Source: Burkholderia sp. USMB20 (GTDB lineage Bacteria; Pseudomonadota; Gammaproteobacteria; Burkholderiales; Burkholderiaceae). From it: a stretch of DNA of 64,000 nt. The position numbers and the translations under genes were made by a program. The DNA is taken from the NCBI RefSeq assembly GCF_000949135.2, contig NZ_JTAN02000003.1:1-64000 (forward strand), given 5' to 3'. The notes beneath the pieces were generated by a model. That model saw nothing but the letters and a program-made list of their open reading frames with translations, was not told the DNA's origin and did no database searches. Of the stretch, positions 35,807-44,321 are shown one piece after another. Within the stretch, counting starts at the first letter, position 1, and each line of letters opens with the position of its first letter.

Positions 35807-37117
35807 GTGAATGCCACCGAAACCCTGGACCCCGCGTCCGCCGAAGAGCAGCGCATCATGTCGAAGATGGCGCGGCGCCTGATGCCCATCCTCGTCGTGA
35901 TGTTCCTGATCGCGTTCATCGACCGGCAGAACGTCGGCTTCGCGAAACTGCAGATGGTGCACAGCCTCGGGATGACCGAGGCCGCGTTCGGTCTCGCGTC
36001 GTCGCTGTTCTTCATCGGCTACCTGCTGTTCGAGGTGCCGAGCACGCTCGCGCTGCATCGCTACGGCGCACGCGTGTGGCTCGCGCGGATCATGCTGACG
36101 TGGGGCCTCATCACCGTGCTGATGGGCTTCACGACGTCGATGCCCGCGTTCTGTTCGCTGCGCTTCCTGCTCGGGATCGCCGAGGCCGGCTTCTATCCGG
36201 GCGTGATCTATTACCTGACGCTGTGGTTCCCGCAGAGCTATCGCGCGAAGGTGCTCGGCATCTTCACGCTCGGCAGCGCGCTCGCGAACATGCTCGGCTC
36301 GCTGGTCGGCGGTGTGCTGCTGAGCCTGAACGGCGTGTGGGGGCTCGCGGGCTGGCAGTGGGTGTTCGTGGCGACGGGCATCCCGGCCGTGATCGTCGCG
36401 ATCGTCGTGTTCCGCGTGCTGCCGGCGTCGTTCCGCGAGGCGCCGTTCCTCGACGAACGCGAGAAGCAGATCGTCGCGGCCGCGCTGGAGCGCGAGAAGC
36501 CGGCGCAGGCCGAGCATGCGCAGCCGTGGAAGGCGCTGCTCGATCCGCGCGTGATGCTGTTCGCGGCGACCTACATGCTGATGTCGACGTCGCTGTACGG
36601 CGTCACGTACTGGCTGCCGACGCTCGTGAAATCGTTCGGTGTGTCGAGCAGTACGAACGGTTTGCTGAGCATGCTGCCGTGGGCGCTCGCGGTGGTGCTG
36701 CTGGTGTGGCTGCCGTCGAAGCTGCGCCGCGCGAAGAGCATCCTGCGCACGATCGCGATCGTCGCGGCGCTCGGCGCGCTCGGCTTCCTGCTGAGCCTCG
36801 TGCTGCCGTCGACGCCGCTGCGCTTCGTCGCGCTCGTGCTGGGCGGGGCGTGCATCCCGCTGCTGTATCCGTGCTTCTGGTCGATGCCGCCGCGTTACTT
36901 CACCGGCGCGCGTGCGGCGGCGAGCGTCGCGGCGATCAACTCGATCGGCAACCTCGGCGGCTTCTTCAGCCAGAACCTGATGCCGTTCGCGGGCAAGGTG
37001 ACGGGCACGGCGTTCGGGCCGATGATCGTGCCGATCGTGTGCCTCGCGCTGCTCGGGATCGGCGCGCTCGTCGCGTGGACGCGCTCGGAGCGGGGGATGG
37101 TGGCGGCGCGGGTGTGA
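35807..37117 (+). CDS. MFS transporter, anion:cation symporter (ACS) type
   Basis: A 436-residue inner-membrane transporter with about twelve hydrophobic segments. The ACS hallmarks are PILVVMFLIAFIDRQNVGFA (helix 1), GYLLFEVPSTLALHRYGARVWLARIM-type sequence in helix 2-3 and GIAEAGFYPGVIYYLTLWFP (helix 4). The family takes up organic anions such as aromatic acids, phthalates and sugar acids. The start is GTG 35807: GGAGGAG ends six bases before it, and the next in-frame ATG would cut the N-terminal tail. It follows the orphan binding protein by 116 bases and converges on a histidine kinase gene. Confidence 0.86.
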   Translation: MNATETLDPASAEEQRIMSKMARRLMPILVVMFLIAFIDRQNVGFAKLQMVHSLGMTEAAFGLASSLFFIGYLLFEVPSTLALHRYGARVWLARIMLTWGLITVLMGFTTSMPAFCSLRFLLGIAEAGFYPGVIYYLTLWFPQSYRAKVLGIFTLGSALANMLGSLVGGVLLSLNGVWGLAGWQWVFVATGIPAVIVAIVVFRVLPASFREAPFLDEREKQIVAAALEREKPAQAEHAQPWKALLDPRVMLFAATYMLMSTSLYGVTYWLPTLVKSFGVSSSTNGLLSMLPWALAVVLLVWLPSKLRRAKSILRTIAIVAALGALGFLLSLVLPSTPLRFVALVLGGACIPLLYPCFWSMPPRYFTGARAAASVAAINSIGNLGGFFSQNLMPFAGKVTGTAFGPMIVPIVCLALLGIGALVAWTRSERGMVAARV

Positions 37118-37255
37118 TGGACGGCGGCGGCCGGGGGCTGCGGTATCGCACAGTCCCTGCTGCCGATTGGGCCAACGGTCGAACAAGTCACGATCCTCAC
37201 CGTTCGGCATCAGTGGGAAGAAGACTACCACTGCCCCCGCAGCAGCACACCGCCG

Positions 37256-39067
37256 CTACTGCTTCGCCTTTACCTCTTCCGCCCGCGACGTCCCCCGTCC
37301 GTCATGCGCGATCGCCACATGCGCCGACGCCACCGGAATATCCACCTCCACCGTCGTTCCTTCGCCGAGCGTCGTATCGATCCGCAGCGTGCCGCCGACG
37401 AGATACGCGCGCTCGCGCAGGCCGACCAGCCCGAACGATCCCGACTTGCGCGGCGCACCGGGATCGAAGCCCGCACCGTCGTCGCGAATCGTCAGCGCGA
37501 TCGTCTCGTCACGGTAGACGAGCGCCACGGTCGCGCTCGACGCGGCCGCGTGCCGCGCGACGTTCGCGAGCGCTTCCTGCGCGATACGGAACACGGCCGT
37601 CGCATACGGTTCGTCGAGCAGCAATTCGCCCGGCTCGACGTGCAGCGCGCACGCGATGCCGTGACGGCGCTGGAAATCCTCCACGAGCCATTGCATCGCG
37701 GCCGCGAACCCGAGGTCGTCGAGCATCAGCGGACGCAGGTCGGACGCGATGCGCCGCGTGGCCGTCACCGCGCCGCGCGCGAGCGCATGCATCGCCGCGA
37801 TCTTGCGCGCCAGCGGCGCATCGTCCTGTGGCACGCGGTCGAGCAGCCATTCGAGATCGTTCTTCAGCGCCGCGAGCGTCTGCGCGAGTTCGTCGTGCAG
37901 TTCGCGCGCGATGCGGCGCTGTTCGGCCTCGCGTGCGCTCGCGCTGATCGCCGCAATCTCGCGCAGTTCCTCGCGCGACACCTGCAGCGCCCGCTCCGCG
38001 CGCACGCGCTCCTCGACTTCGCGCCGCAGGTCGCGGTTCGACGCGCTCAACTGCGCGGTGCGCGCCGCGACGCGCTGCTCGAGCCGTTCGTTCGCCTCGT
38101 TGAGCTGCGCGCTCTTCTGCACGACGAGCAGGTGCTGATAGCGCGCGCCGGCCAGCGCGCGCACCGTCTGCGCATGCAGCCGGCCGTTCTCGAACAGCAG
38201 CGCGAACAGCACGACGCACGATGCGACGAGGCCGTAGGTCCGCCCGGCGTAGAAGCCCAGGTCGAAGCGACCGTGGTTCAGCATCGCCGACAGCGCGATG
38301 TCGAACAGCCAGGCGACGAGCACGATCATCACCCACAGATCGAGCACCGAATGACGACGCCGCAGCCGCCACATCAACACGAGCGCGGCGAGGTTCAGTG
38401 CCCAGACGATCGTGATCGCGTGCGTCATCGTCGACGCCATCCGGTTGCCTTGCATGATGCGCGGCAGCAGGTCGTGGCCGGCGGTCGCGAGCAGCGCGAG
38501 CGCGACGGTCGCGCCCGCGGCCGACGCGATGCAAAGCAGGATCGGGATCGCCGCACGGCGCTGCTCGAGCGACGGCGGACGCGCGCACGCCGCCGCGCGC
38601 AGCAGCACGTACGCGGCGACCGTCAGCGGAAAGCCGCCGTGCCAGAACAGATAAAGCCACGCGGTGGTCTGTTCGCCCGCGCCGAGCAGGCCCGTCGGCG
38701 AGAACAGCCCCGGAAAGGTCAGCATGTGCGTGCCGGCCATGAAGCCCGTGAACAGGTAGCCGCCCGCGAGCGCGAGCAGCGATTTCTCGCGCAGGATCGC
38801 GTACTGGCCGAGCAGCAGGCCGGCCGTCACCATGTCGTTGATCACGATCGCCGACTGGTACACGGGAATGAAGCCCAACACGCGCGCGAGCGGCACGCCC
38901 GCGAATGGCGCGAGGGTGGCGAAGATCACGGCCGACACGATCACCGTCGCGATCGCGAGCCGCCGCTCGCGCCGGTCGGGCGGCAGCGACGACATGAACA
39001 GGCGCGACGGATCCGACGCGTCGTCGTCGTCGGGGGCGGCTGAGCGGACGCGGAACGCGGGCATCAT
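37256..39067 (-). CDS. MASE4-domain sensor histidine kinase (NarX-like)
   Basis: A 603-residue membrane kinase. The N-terminal 260 residues hold about seven hydrophobic segments that match the MASE4 sensory domain (LGFIPVYQSAIVINDMVTAGLLLGQY). A coiled coil (about 300-375, QKSAQLNEANERLEQRVAAR) leads to a HisKA_3 dimerisation domain with phospho-His in RRIARELHDELAQTLAAL near 390, then an ATPase domain with FRIAQEALANVARHA, IRDDGAGFDPG and GSFGLVGLRERA. It overlaps its LuxR-type regulator by four bases. The ligand is unknown; MASE4 domains are not well characterised. Confidence 0.86.
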   Translation of the reverse strand: MMPAFRVRSAAPDDDDASDPSRLFMSSLPPDRRERRLAIATVIVSAVIFATLAPFAGVPLARVLGFIPVYQSAIVINDMVTAGLLLGQYAILREKSLLALAGGYLFTGFMAGTHMLTFPGLFSPTGLLGAGEQTTAWLYLFWHGGFPLTVAAYVLLRAAACARPPSLEQRRAAIPILLCIASAAGATVALALLATAGHDLLPRIMQGNRMASTMTHAITIVWALNLAALVLMWRLRRRHSVLDLWVMIVLVAWLFDIALSAMLNHGRFDLGFYAGRTYGLVASCVVLFALLFENGRLHAQTVRALAGARYQHLLVVQKSAQLNEANERLEQRVAARTAQLSASNRDLRREVEERVRAERALQVSREELREIAAISASAREAEQRRIARELHDELAQTLAALKNDLEWLLDRVPQDDAPLARKIAAMHALARGAVTATRRIASDLRPLMLDDLGFAAAMQWLVEDFQRRHGIACALHVEPGELLLDEPYATAVFRIAQEALANVARHAAASSATVALVYRDETIALTIRDDGAGFDPGAPRKSGSFGLVGLRERAYLVGGTLRIDTTLGEGTTVEVDIPVASAHVAIAHDGRGTSRAEEVKAKQ

Positions 39068-39711
39068 GCGTCGTCGACGCCGAGGTCGAGATCGTGGCGC
39101 ATCGCGTAGCGCACCAGCGCGGCTTCGTGCGGCAGTTCCATCTTCTCGAGGATGCGGGTCTTGTAGGTGCTGACCGTCTTCGCGCTCAGCGTGAGTTCCG
39201 CTGCGATCCGCGTGACCGTCTGGCCCGCGACGATGCGGCGCATCACGTCGAGTTCGCGCGCGGACAGCCGCTCGTGCGGCAGCATGTCGGCCGGCGTGCG
39301 CAGCGTGCGCGCGAGGCTCTCGGCCGCCGACCGGCTCACGTACACGCCGCCCGCCGCGACCTTGGTGACGGCCTCGACGAGTTCGGCGGTCGCGCTGTCC
39401 TTCGTCAGGTAGCCGGTTGCGCCGGCCTTGAACGTGCGCGCCGCGTACTGCGCCTCCGCATGCATCGTCAGCACCAGCATGCGCAGCGACGGCGCATGCG
39501 TCCTGACCAGCCGGATCAGCTCGATACCGGTCGGCGCGGGCATCGACAGGTCGAGCAGCAGCACGTCGGCGGCGCGACGCTCGGCCAGCGCGAGCGTGGC
39601 CGCGCCGTCGCTCGCCTCGCCGACGATTTCGAAACCGCCGGCCGTTTCCAGGATGTGACGCAGTCCGTCCCGCATGACTGCGTGATCGTCAGCCAGCATT
39701 ACCCTGATCAT
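39064..39711 (-). CDS. NarL/LuxR-type response regulator
   Basis: A 215-residue regulator. The receiver begins MIRVMLADDHAVMRDGLRHI, with the acceptor Asp in VLLLDLSMPAPTGIELI near 54 and Lys in GYLTKDS. The LuxR helix-turn-helix (about 148-205) reads LSARELDVMRRIVAGQTVTR, then SAKTVSTYKTRIL. It is upstream of and overlaps the MASE4 kinase gene, so the two form one unit. Targets are unknown. Confidence 0.9.
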   Translation of the reverse strand: MIRVMLADDHAVMRDGLRHILETAGGFEIVGEASDGAATLALAERRAADVLLLDLSMPAPTGIELIRLVRTHAPSLRMLVLTMHAEAQYAARTFKAGATGYLTKDSATAELVEAVTKVAAGGVYVSRSAAESLARTLRTPADMLPHERLSARELDVMRRIVAGQTVTRIAAELTLSAKTVSTYKTRILEKMELPHEAALVRYAMRHDLDLGVDDA

Positions 39712-40018
39712 CTAGCGGTCCTCTTCGGGATGATGCCGCGGGCTGCTCCGCCGGTAGCCGCCGCGGCCGTTCTTCTGACCAATATATTCCGCCGAAACCA
39801 AAAATGGTGCACCTGCGGGAAATTTTTGAGATACGAGAGTGTCGAATCTGTCTCGAAGCGAAATAATCGGCGTGAAATGGTACAGGCGATAGGGCCAGAT
39901 GGGGCGGGTATTCCCGAGGAATGGTCGCCGTCGGGCGGGCGGCATGCGTCGCGGACCGCCCTAATTCAGAGATAAACTGGTGCCCGATTGCACCGTCCCG
40001 ACCCGAGGAGCCGCCACG
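39712..40018. other. Intergenic region between the NarL-type operon and the zincin gene
   Basis: About 307 bases between divergent genes, with an AT-rich middle (about 39775-39870) that should hold the promoter of the regulator/kinase operon. No gene is supportable. A GAGGAG element precedes the 40019 ATG by eight bases. Confidence 0.45.
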
Positions 40019-40471
40019 ATGATCGATCTCGCCGACATCCTGCCGTCCGCGTTGCCCGACGCCGTCGCGTGGGCTGACGCGCAGGCGGCCCACGGGCTCG
40101 CGCAGGGCGTGCCGCTGACGCCCGCGCAGGCCGACGACGCGCGCACGGTGGGCGTCGCCCGGCCGGAGCGGATCCGCGTCGTGGTCGCCGACCGGCTGCC
40201 GTTCCCGGACACGCCGGCGCTGGGCGCGATCGCGCGCGACACCGGCCTGCTGTCGCCGGGGACGATCGGCCTCACGCTCGGCCATGCGGTGTTCGTGCTG
40301 CGCGGCCACGACACGCGACGCCTGCTCACGCACGAATTCCGCCATGTGCATCAGTACGAGGAAGCCGGGTCGATCGGCGCGTTTCTCGCGCGCTACCTGC
40401 ACGAGATCGCGACCGTCGGCTACCACGACGCGCCGCTCGAGGCCGACGCGCGCCAGCACGAGTTCGACTGA
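40019..40471 (+). CDS. Small zincin-like protein with HExxH motif
   Basis: A 150-residue protein I cannot assign to a named family. It has a clear metallopeptidase-type motif, LLTHEFRHVHQYEEAGS near residues 102-118, where HEFRH is HExxH. Glutamates downstream (for example in DAPLEADARQHE) could supply the third zinc ligand. The upstream half contains PERIRVVVADRLPFP and TPGTIGLTLGHAVFV-like strands. It resembles minimal DUF4157-type zincins. No signal peptide is evident. GAGGAG eight bases upstream supports this start over an ATG at 39980. The next gene begins 103 bases later. Peptidase activity is inference from the motif. Confidence 0.7.
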   Translation: MIDLADILPSALPDAVAWADAQAAHGLAQGVPLTPAQADDARTVGVARPERIRVVVADRLPFPDTPALGAIARDTGLLSPGTIGLTLGHAVFVLRGHDTRRLLTHEFRHVHQYEEAGSIGAFLARYLHEIATVGYHDAPLEADARQHEFD

Positions 40472-40573
40472 CACCGCCCGCCGGCGCGACCGCGCGCACA
40501 CGCCGATGAACCTTCCCCACGCCACCGCCGGCCCGGTGCAGACACGCCGCGCCGCCACGCCGCGCGGCCTGCG

Positions 40574-42592
40574 ATGAGCGACACCATCCACGCATGGCTC
40601 GGGGCGATCGGCGCGCATCCGGCGCTCGTGCTGGCGATCGTGTTCGCCGCCGCCTGTGCCGAGGCGATTGCGCTGATCGGCACCGTCGTGCCGGCCGGTG
40701 CCGTGCTGTTCGCGGCCGGCACGCTGATCGGCGCGGGCGCGCTCGACGGCTGGACGACGATCGGCGTCGCGGCCGCCGGCGCGATTCTCGGCGACGGGAT
40801 CAGTTACGAGCTCGGACGCCGCTACCGCGGCGCGATTCGAAACGGGTGGGTCCGGCTGGGCTACGCGGATGCCTATGCGCGCGGCGAGCAGTTCGTGCTG
40901 CGCCACGGGACGAAGAGCATCGTGCTCGCGCGTTTCCTGGCGCCGGTGCGCGCGGTCGTGCCGGTCGTGGTCGGCTGCGCGACGCTGCCGCGCCGGTCGT
41001 TCTACCCGGTCAACGTCGTGTCGGCGCTGATCTGGGCGCCCGTGCACGTCGTGCCGGGCATCCTGTTCGGCGCGTCGGCGGTGCTGGCCGCCGCGATCAG
41101 CGTGCGGGTCGCCGCGATCCTGCTGGTGATCGCCGCGCTGGTCGCGCTCGTGTGGATCGGCGTGCGCGTCGCGCTGCGGCGCGGCTGGCCGTTGCTGCGC
41201 CGCGCGGCCGGCGCGGCCGTGCATGCATGCGCGCGCCGCTGGCCACGCGTCGGCGGCTGGCTGCACGACGCGATCGAGAAGGGGCGCCGCCTGCCAGGCG
41301 TGGTGCCCGTCTTCGCGCTGCTGTTCGTCGGCTGCGTGTGGCTGCTTGCCGGCATCGTGCGGGAGGTCGTCGCGAACGATTCGCTGATGCACGCCGACAT
41401 CATGGTGTATGCGTTCCTGCAGGACCTGCGCACGCCGCCGGTGGATGCCGCGATGCGCGCGCTCGCGGTGCTGCACGGACACGATACGGGGCTGATCGTC
41501 GCGGCCGCGTTCCTGGTCTGGCTGATGATTCATCGCTGCTGGGTGACGTCCGCGTGGTGGCTCGCGACGGTCGGCATCGCGGTCGTGCTCGTGCCGGCGT
41601 TCGGCACCGGCGTGCCCGGCATGACGCCCGCGAGCTTGCCGCCCGGCGCGCCGCACGTGCCGCTGCCCGACGCCGACGCGGCGTTCGCGATGCTCGCGAG
41701 CAGCGGCATCGGCTGGGTGATCACACGCGACCGGCCGGCGCTGTGGCGCATTCCGGTCGTGACCGCGGTCGTGTTGTGGATCGTGCTCGGCGGCTTCGCG
41801 CGGCTTTACGTCGGCGATACGTGGCTGTCGGGTCTGCTCGGCGGCTGGAGCCTCGGGCTCGCGTGGTTCGCGGTGCTGGCGGGCGCCTATGCGTACTGGC
41901 AGGTGCGCGAGCATGTGCAGCCGCGGGGCGCGCTCGTCGCGGTGCTCGTCGTGCTCGCGACGGCCGGCGTCTGGACCGTGCCCGCGCAATGGCAGCTCGA
42001 TCGCGCGGCGCGTCCGCACGTGGGCGACGTCGTCGCGATGACCGTCGATCAATGGATGCGCGGCGGGTGGCAGCGCGTGCCGACGCGGCGCACCGAGATC
42101 GGCGGCGATCGCGAGGAATATCTGCCGTTGCAATGGTGCGCGACGTCGGACACGCTCGATCGCCATCTTTCGCTGGCCGGCTGGCAGCGCGCGACGTCGT
42201 GGTCGGCAGGCACCGCGCTGCGGTGGCTGCTGCCGCAGGGGCCGGCCGATGCGCTGCCCGTGCTGCCGCGCTATACGCATGGCGAAAGTACGCGCCGCGT
42301 GTTCGTGCGTGTCGATCCGGCCCGTCCGGACAGCCGCCTCGTGCTGCGGCTGTGGCGTTATCCGTACGCGCTGCAGGATGCGCTCGGCACGCGGCCGCTG
42401 TGGTACGGCGCGCTGTATCGCGAGACGCTGCATCGGCCCGCACGGCTGATGACGGTCGTGCGCACGACGACGATCGACGATGCGGCGACGATCGCGCAGG
42501 CGCTGCAGGTCGAGCCGACGCTCGCGCGGCCGCCGGCGGGGACGAGTGGGGCGCCGGCCGCGGTGCTGCTCGTGTGGATGGTGCAGCCTTGA
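40574..42592 (+). CDS. DedA-PAP2-LssY three-part membrane fusion protein with degenerate phosphatase motifs
   Basis: A 672-residue membrane protein. Residues 1-200 are a DedA/SNARE-associated domain (EAIALIGTVVPAGAVLFAAG, GDGISYELGRRYRG, RFLAPVRAVVPVVVG). Residues about 235-450 are a PAP2-like phosphatase region. Residues about 480-670 match the LssY C-terminal domain (LPLQWCATSDTLDRHLSLAGWQ). The PAP2 catalytic motifs look lost: where PSGH is expected there is PDADAAF, and the SR-xxxxx-H-xxx-D motif reads ARLYVGDTWLSG, without the His and Asp. It may be a lipid transport or regulatory protein instead of a phosphatase. The start follows the small zincin gene. Confidence 0.82.
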   Translation: MSDTIHAWLGAIGAHPALVLAIVFAAACAEAIALIGTVVPAGAVLFAAGTLIGAGALDGWTTIGVAAAGAILGDGISYELGRRYRGAIRNGWVRLGYADAYARGEQFVLRHGTKSIVLARFLAPVRAVVPVVVGCATLPRRSFYPVNVVSALIWAPVHVVPGILFGASAVLAAAISVRVAAILLVIAALVALVWIGVRVALRRGWPLLRRAAGAAVHACARRWPRVGGWLHDAIEKGRRLPGVVPVFALLFVGCVWLLAGIVREVVANDSLMHADIMVYAFLQDLRTPPVDAAMRALAVLHGHDTGLIVAAAFLVWLMIHRCWVTSAWWLATVGIAVVLVPAFGTGVPGMTPASLPPGAPHVPLPDADAAFAMLASSGIGWVITRDRPALWRIPVVTAVVLWIVLGGFARLYVGDTWLSGLLGGWSLGLAWFAVLAGAYAYWQVREHVQPRGALVAVLVVLATAGVWTVPAQWQLDRAARPHVGDVVAMTVDQWMRGGWQRVPTRRTEIGGDREEYLPLQWCATSDTLDRHLSLAGWQRATSWSAGTALRWLLPQGPADALPVLPRYTHGESTRRVFVRVDPARPDSRLVLRLWRYPYALQDALGTRPLWYGALYRETLHRPARLMTVVRTTTIDDAATIAQALQVEPTLARPPAGTSGAPAAVLLVWMVQP

Positions 42593-42607
42593 AGCGCGTG
42601 CGCCGCG

Positions 42608-42937
42608 TTATGCGTGCGACGGTTGCGCGGGGACGACGGACAGGCGCAGGCCGACCGTCTTGAGCACCGCGAGCAGGGTTTTCAGCGTCGGGTTGCCGTT
42701 GGGCGACAGCGTGCGATACAGCGATTCGCGGCTGATGCCGGCGTCGGCCGCGACCGCGCCGAGCCCGCCATACGCTTCCGCGACCGTGCGCAGCGCGAGC
42801 AGCGCGGCCGCGCGGTTGTCGGGGTCGTCGAGCGATTCCATCGCGACGCGCAAATAGGCCACCGCGAGCTCGCGGTCCGCGCCGAGTTCGGCGACTTCCG
42901 CGTCGTGGTGCGATACCGCGCCTTTGAGCTTGTTCAT
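42608..42937 (-). CDS. HigA-like antitoxin (Xre-type DNA-binding)
   Basis: A 109-residue antitoxin of the addiction-module antidote family. The helix-turn-helix lies in the C-terminal half (VAADAGISRESLYRTLSPNGNPTLKTLLAVLKTVGLRLSV region). The N-terminal part contains DRELAVAYLRVAMESLDD. Its ATG overlaps the toxin stop by four bases, with the toxin first, the order typical of HigBA. It should neutralise the toxin by binding and repress the operon at the palindrome ahead of the toxin gene. Confidence 0.85.
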   Translation of the reverse strand: MNKLKGAVSHHDAEVAELGADRELAVAYLRVAMESLDDPDNRAAALLALRTVAEAYGGLGAVAADAGISRESLYRTLSPNGNPTLKTLLAVLKTVGLRLSVVPAQPSHA

Positions 42938-43266
42938 GCTTGCCTCCGTTTCCAGTCCAACCAGTGTTCCTTCGCATGCCTGATGTCGTCGGACTGGCTG
43001 TGCTTGTCGCCGCCGTACAACAGCAGCACCAGCGCACTGCCGTACCGGCCGAAGTACACGCGATAGCCGGCACCGACGTGGATGCGCAGCTCGATCACAC
43101 CTTCACCGACGGGCTCGCAATCGCCGAAGTTTCCGGTCTGCACGCGACGCAGCCGCTCGCGAATCCGCGCCTGGGCGACTTTGTCGCGCACGGCGTTCAA
43201 CCATTCGGTGAAAGGCTCGCGACCGTCGGCGCGCTGATAGCGAAGCAGTTCGAACTTGGAGAGCAT
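42934..43266 (-). CDS. RelE/HigB-like toxin (phage Gp49 type)
   Basis: A 110-residue protein of the RelE/ParE superfamily, the type that cleaves ribosome-bound mRNA. Features are REPFTEWLNAVRDKVAQARI, IRERLRRVQTGNFGDCEPVG, ELRIHVGAGYRVYFGRYGSA and LLLYGGDKHSQSDDI, which is the Gp49/HigB pattern. The antitoxin gene follows on the same strand with a four-base overlap. An 18-bp palindrome directly abuts the start codon. Confidence 0.87.
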   Translation of the reverse strand: MLSKFELLRYQRADGREPFTEWLNAVRDKVAQARIRERLRRVQTGNFGDCEPVGEGVIELRIHVGAGYRVYFGRYGSALVLLLYGGDKHSQSDDIRHAKEHWLDWKRRQA

Positions 43267-43284
43267 TGTAGCTTATAAGTTACA
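43267..43284 (-). promoter_or_regulatory. 18-bp palindromic operator/-10 region abutting the toxin start codon
   Basis: On the minus strand the sequence is TGTAACTTATAAGCTACA, palindromic except for one base pair, ending next to the toxin ATG. Its centre TATAAG would be a -10 box placing the transcription start at or beside the ATG, which would give a leaderless message. An antitoxin bound here would block the promoter. Confidence 0.55.
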
Positions 43285-43574
43285 TAAAGGCATGGATATC
43301 GACGTGATTGCGTTCTGGGCCCGATGAGGCGGATGACGTGAAACGCACGCGGGCCGACTGCCGAATCGAGACGAAGCACGACGCGAAGACGCTGCGCGGG
43401 AATGCCTGCAGTGCCTTCGTGGCTCGGGGTGTCAGGCGGCGAGACCGGTTACCCGAACGAAAATCATTCTTTCATTCGGGGCGTGGGATGACGATTCGGC
43501 CGAACGGCCGATCTCGTCGGCGCGTACGGGAAACGCGCCGTGCGGGGGAGGGACTGCGCGTTTCCCGGCCGGCC

Positions 43575-43745
43575 GCTGCCGCACTCAACCCGCTGATGGT
43601 TTCGATGTGCGAGCAGATGTGCAGCCCGCTGGTCGACGCGCGGCGCGCGCGGGTCGGCACGTCGGAGAGGGTCCGGTAATATCTGACGGCGACGCCCGGC
43701 AACGTGCCGTTCTCGCTCGAGGACATGGCGCGGCTGATCAGCTGA
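43575..43745 (+). pseudogene. Fragment of an AraC-family regulator
   Basis: The plus-strand reading ALNPLMVSMCEQMCSPLVDA, then RVGTSERVR, an in-frame stop (TAA, 43677-43679), then YLTATPGNVPFSLEDMARLIS resembles the boundary between the ligand domain and the first DNA-binding helix of AraC-type regulators (cf. arms such as RVR-LL-PG-FP-LE-MA). After a second stop the rest of the DNA-binding domain is missing. I read it as a decayed gene remnant. The match is by pattern only and short, so confidence is limited. Confidence 0.4.
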
Positions 43746-43803
43746 CCCTGACGCAGTGTCGCGCCACGCGCGCATTCCCCAACCCCTTCACGAGAGTACC
43801 CGC

Positions 43804-44313
43804 ATGATCACGCTTCGCCCGATGACCGAAGACGACTTCCCCCGCTTCTGGCCCACGTACCACGCGATCGTCGCCGCGCAGGAGACCTACGCATTCGATC
43901 CGGCGCCCACACGTGAAGCCGCCCGCGCGCTGTGGCTCGATGCGCCGCTTTGCACGTGGGTTGCCGAAGAGGATGGCGTGCTGCTCGGCTCGTACTTCCT
44001 GAAGGCGAACGCGGCCGGGCCCGGCAATCACGTGTGCAACTGCGGTTACATGGTCAGCGAGGCCGCGCGCGGCAAGGGCGTCGCGCGCCTGATGTGCGAG
44101 CACTCGCAGCAGGTGGCGCGCGAACGCGGCTTCCTCGCGATGCAGTTCAATTCGGTGGTGGCGACGAACGAGGTGGCGGTCGCGCTGTGGCAGAAGCTCG
44201 GCTTCGAGATCGTCGGCCGCCTGCCGCGCGCGTATCGTCACGCGCGGCTCGGCTTCGTCGACTGCTTCGTGATGTTCAAGTGGCTCGGCGACGCGGCGGC
44301 CGCCGACGCCTGA
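43804..44313 (+). CDS. GNAT-family N-acetyltransferase
   Basis: A 169-residue acetyl-CoA-dependent acetyltransferase. It starts MITLRPMTEDDFPRFWPTYH, has the acetyl-CoA loop as YMVSEAARGKGVARLMCEHS near residues 83-102 (pattern R/Q-x-x-G-x-G/A), and ends with the typical VALWQKLGFEIVGRLPRAYR. The start is the ATG at 43804; an upstream frame from 43756 adds residues with no homology. It converges on the M29-like gene with only eight bases between stops. It may modify the product of that locus or be unrelated; substrate is unknown. Confidence 0.85.
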   Translation: MITLRPMTEDDFPRFWPTYHAIVAAQETYAFDPAPTREAARALWLDAPLCTWVAEEDGVLLGSYFLKANAAGPGNHVCNCGYMVSEAARGKGVARLMCEHSQQVARERGFLAMQFNSVVATNEVAVALWQKLGFEIVGRLPRAYRHARLGFVDCFVMFKWLGDAAAADA

Positions 44314-44321
44314 TGCCCAGG

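Noticed and set aside
37205-37235. CAGTGG/CCACTG hairpin between the MFS and MASE4 kinase genes as a terminator
   Set aside because: Six-base stem with an eleven-base loop and no U-run; too weak to call.
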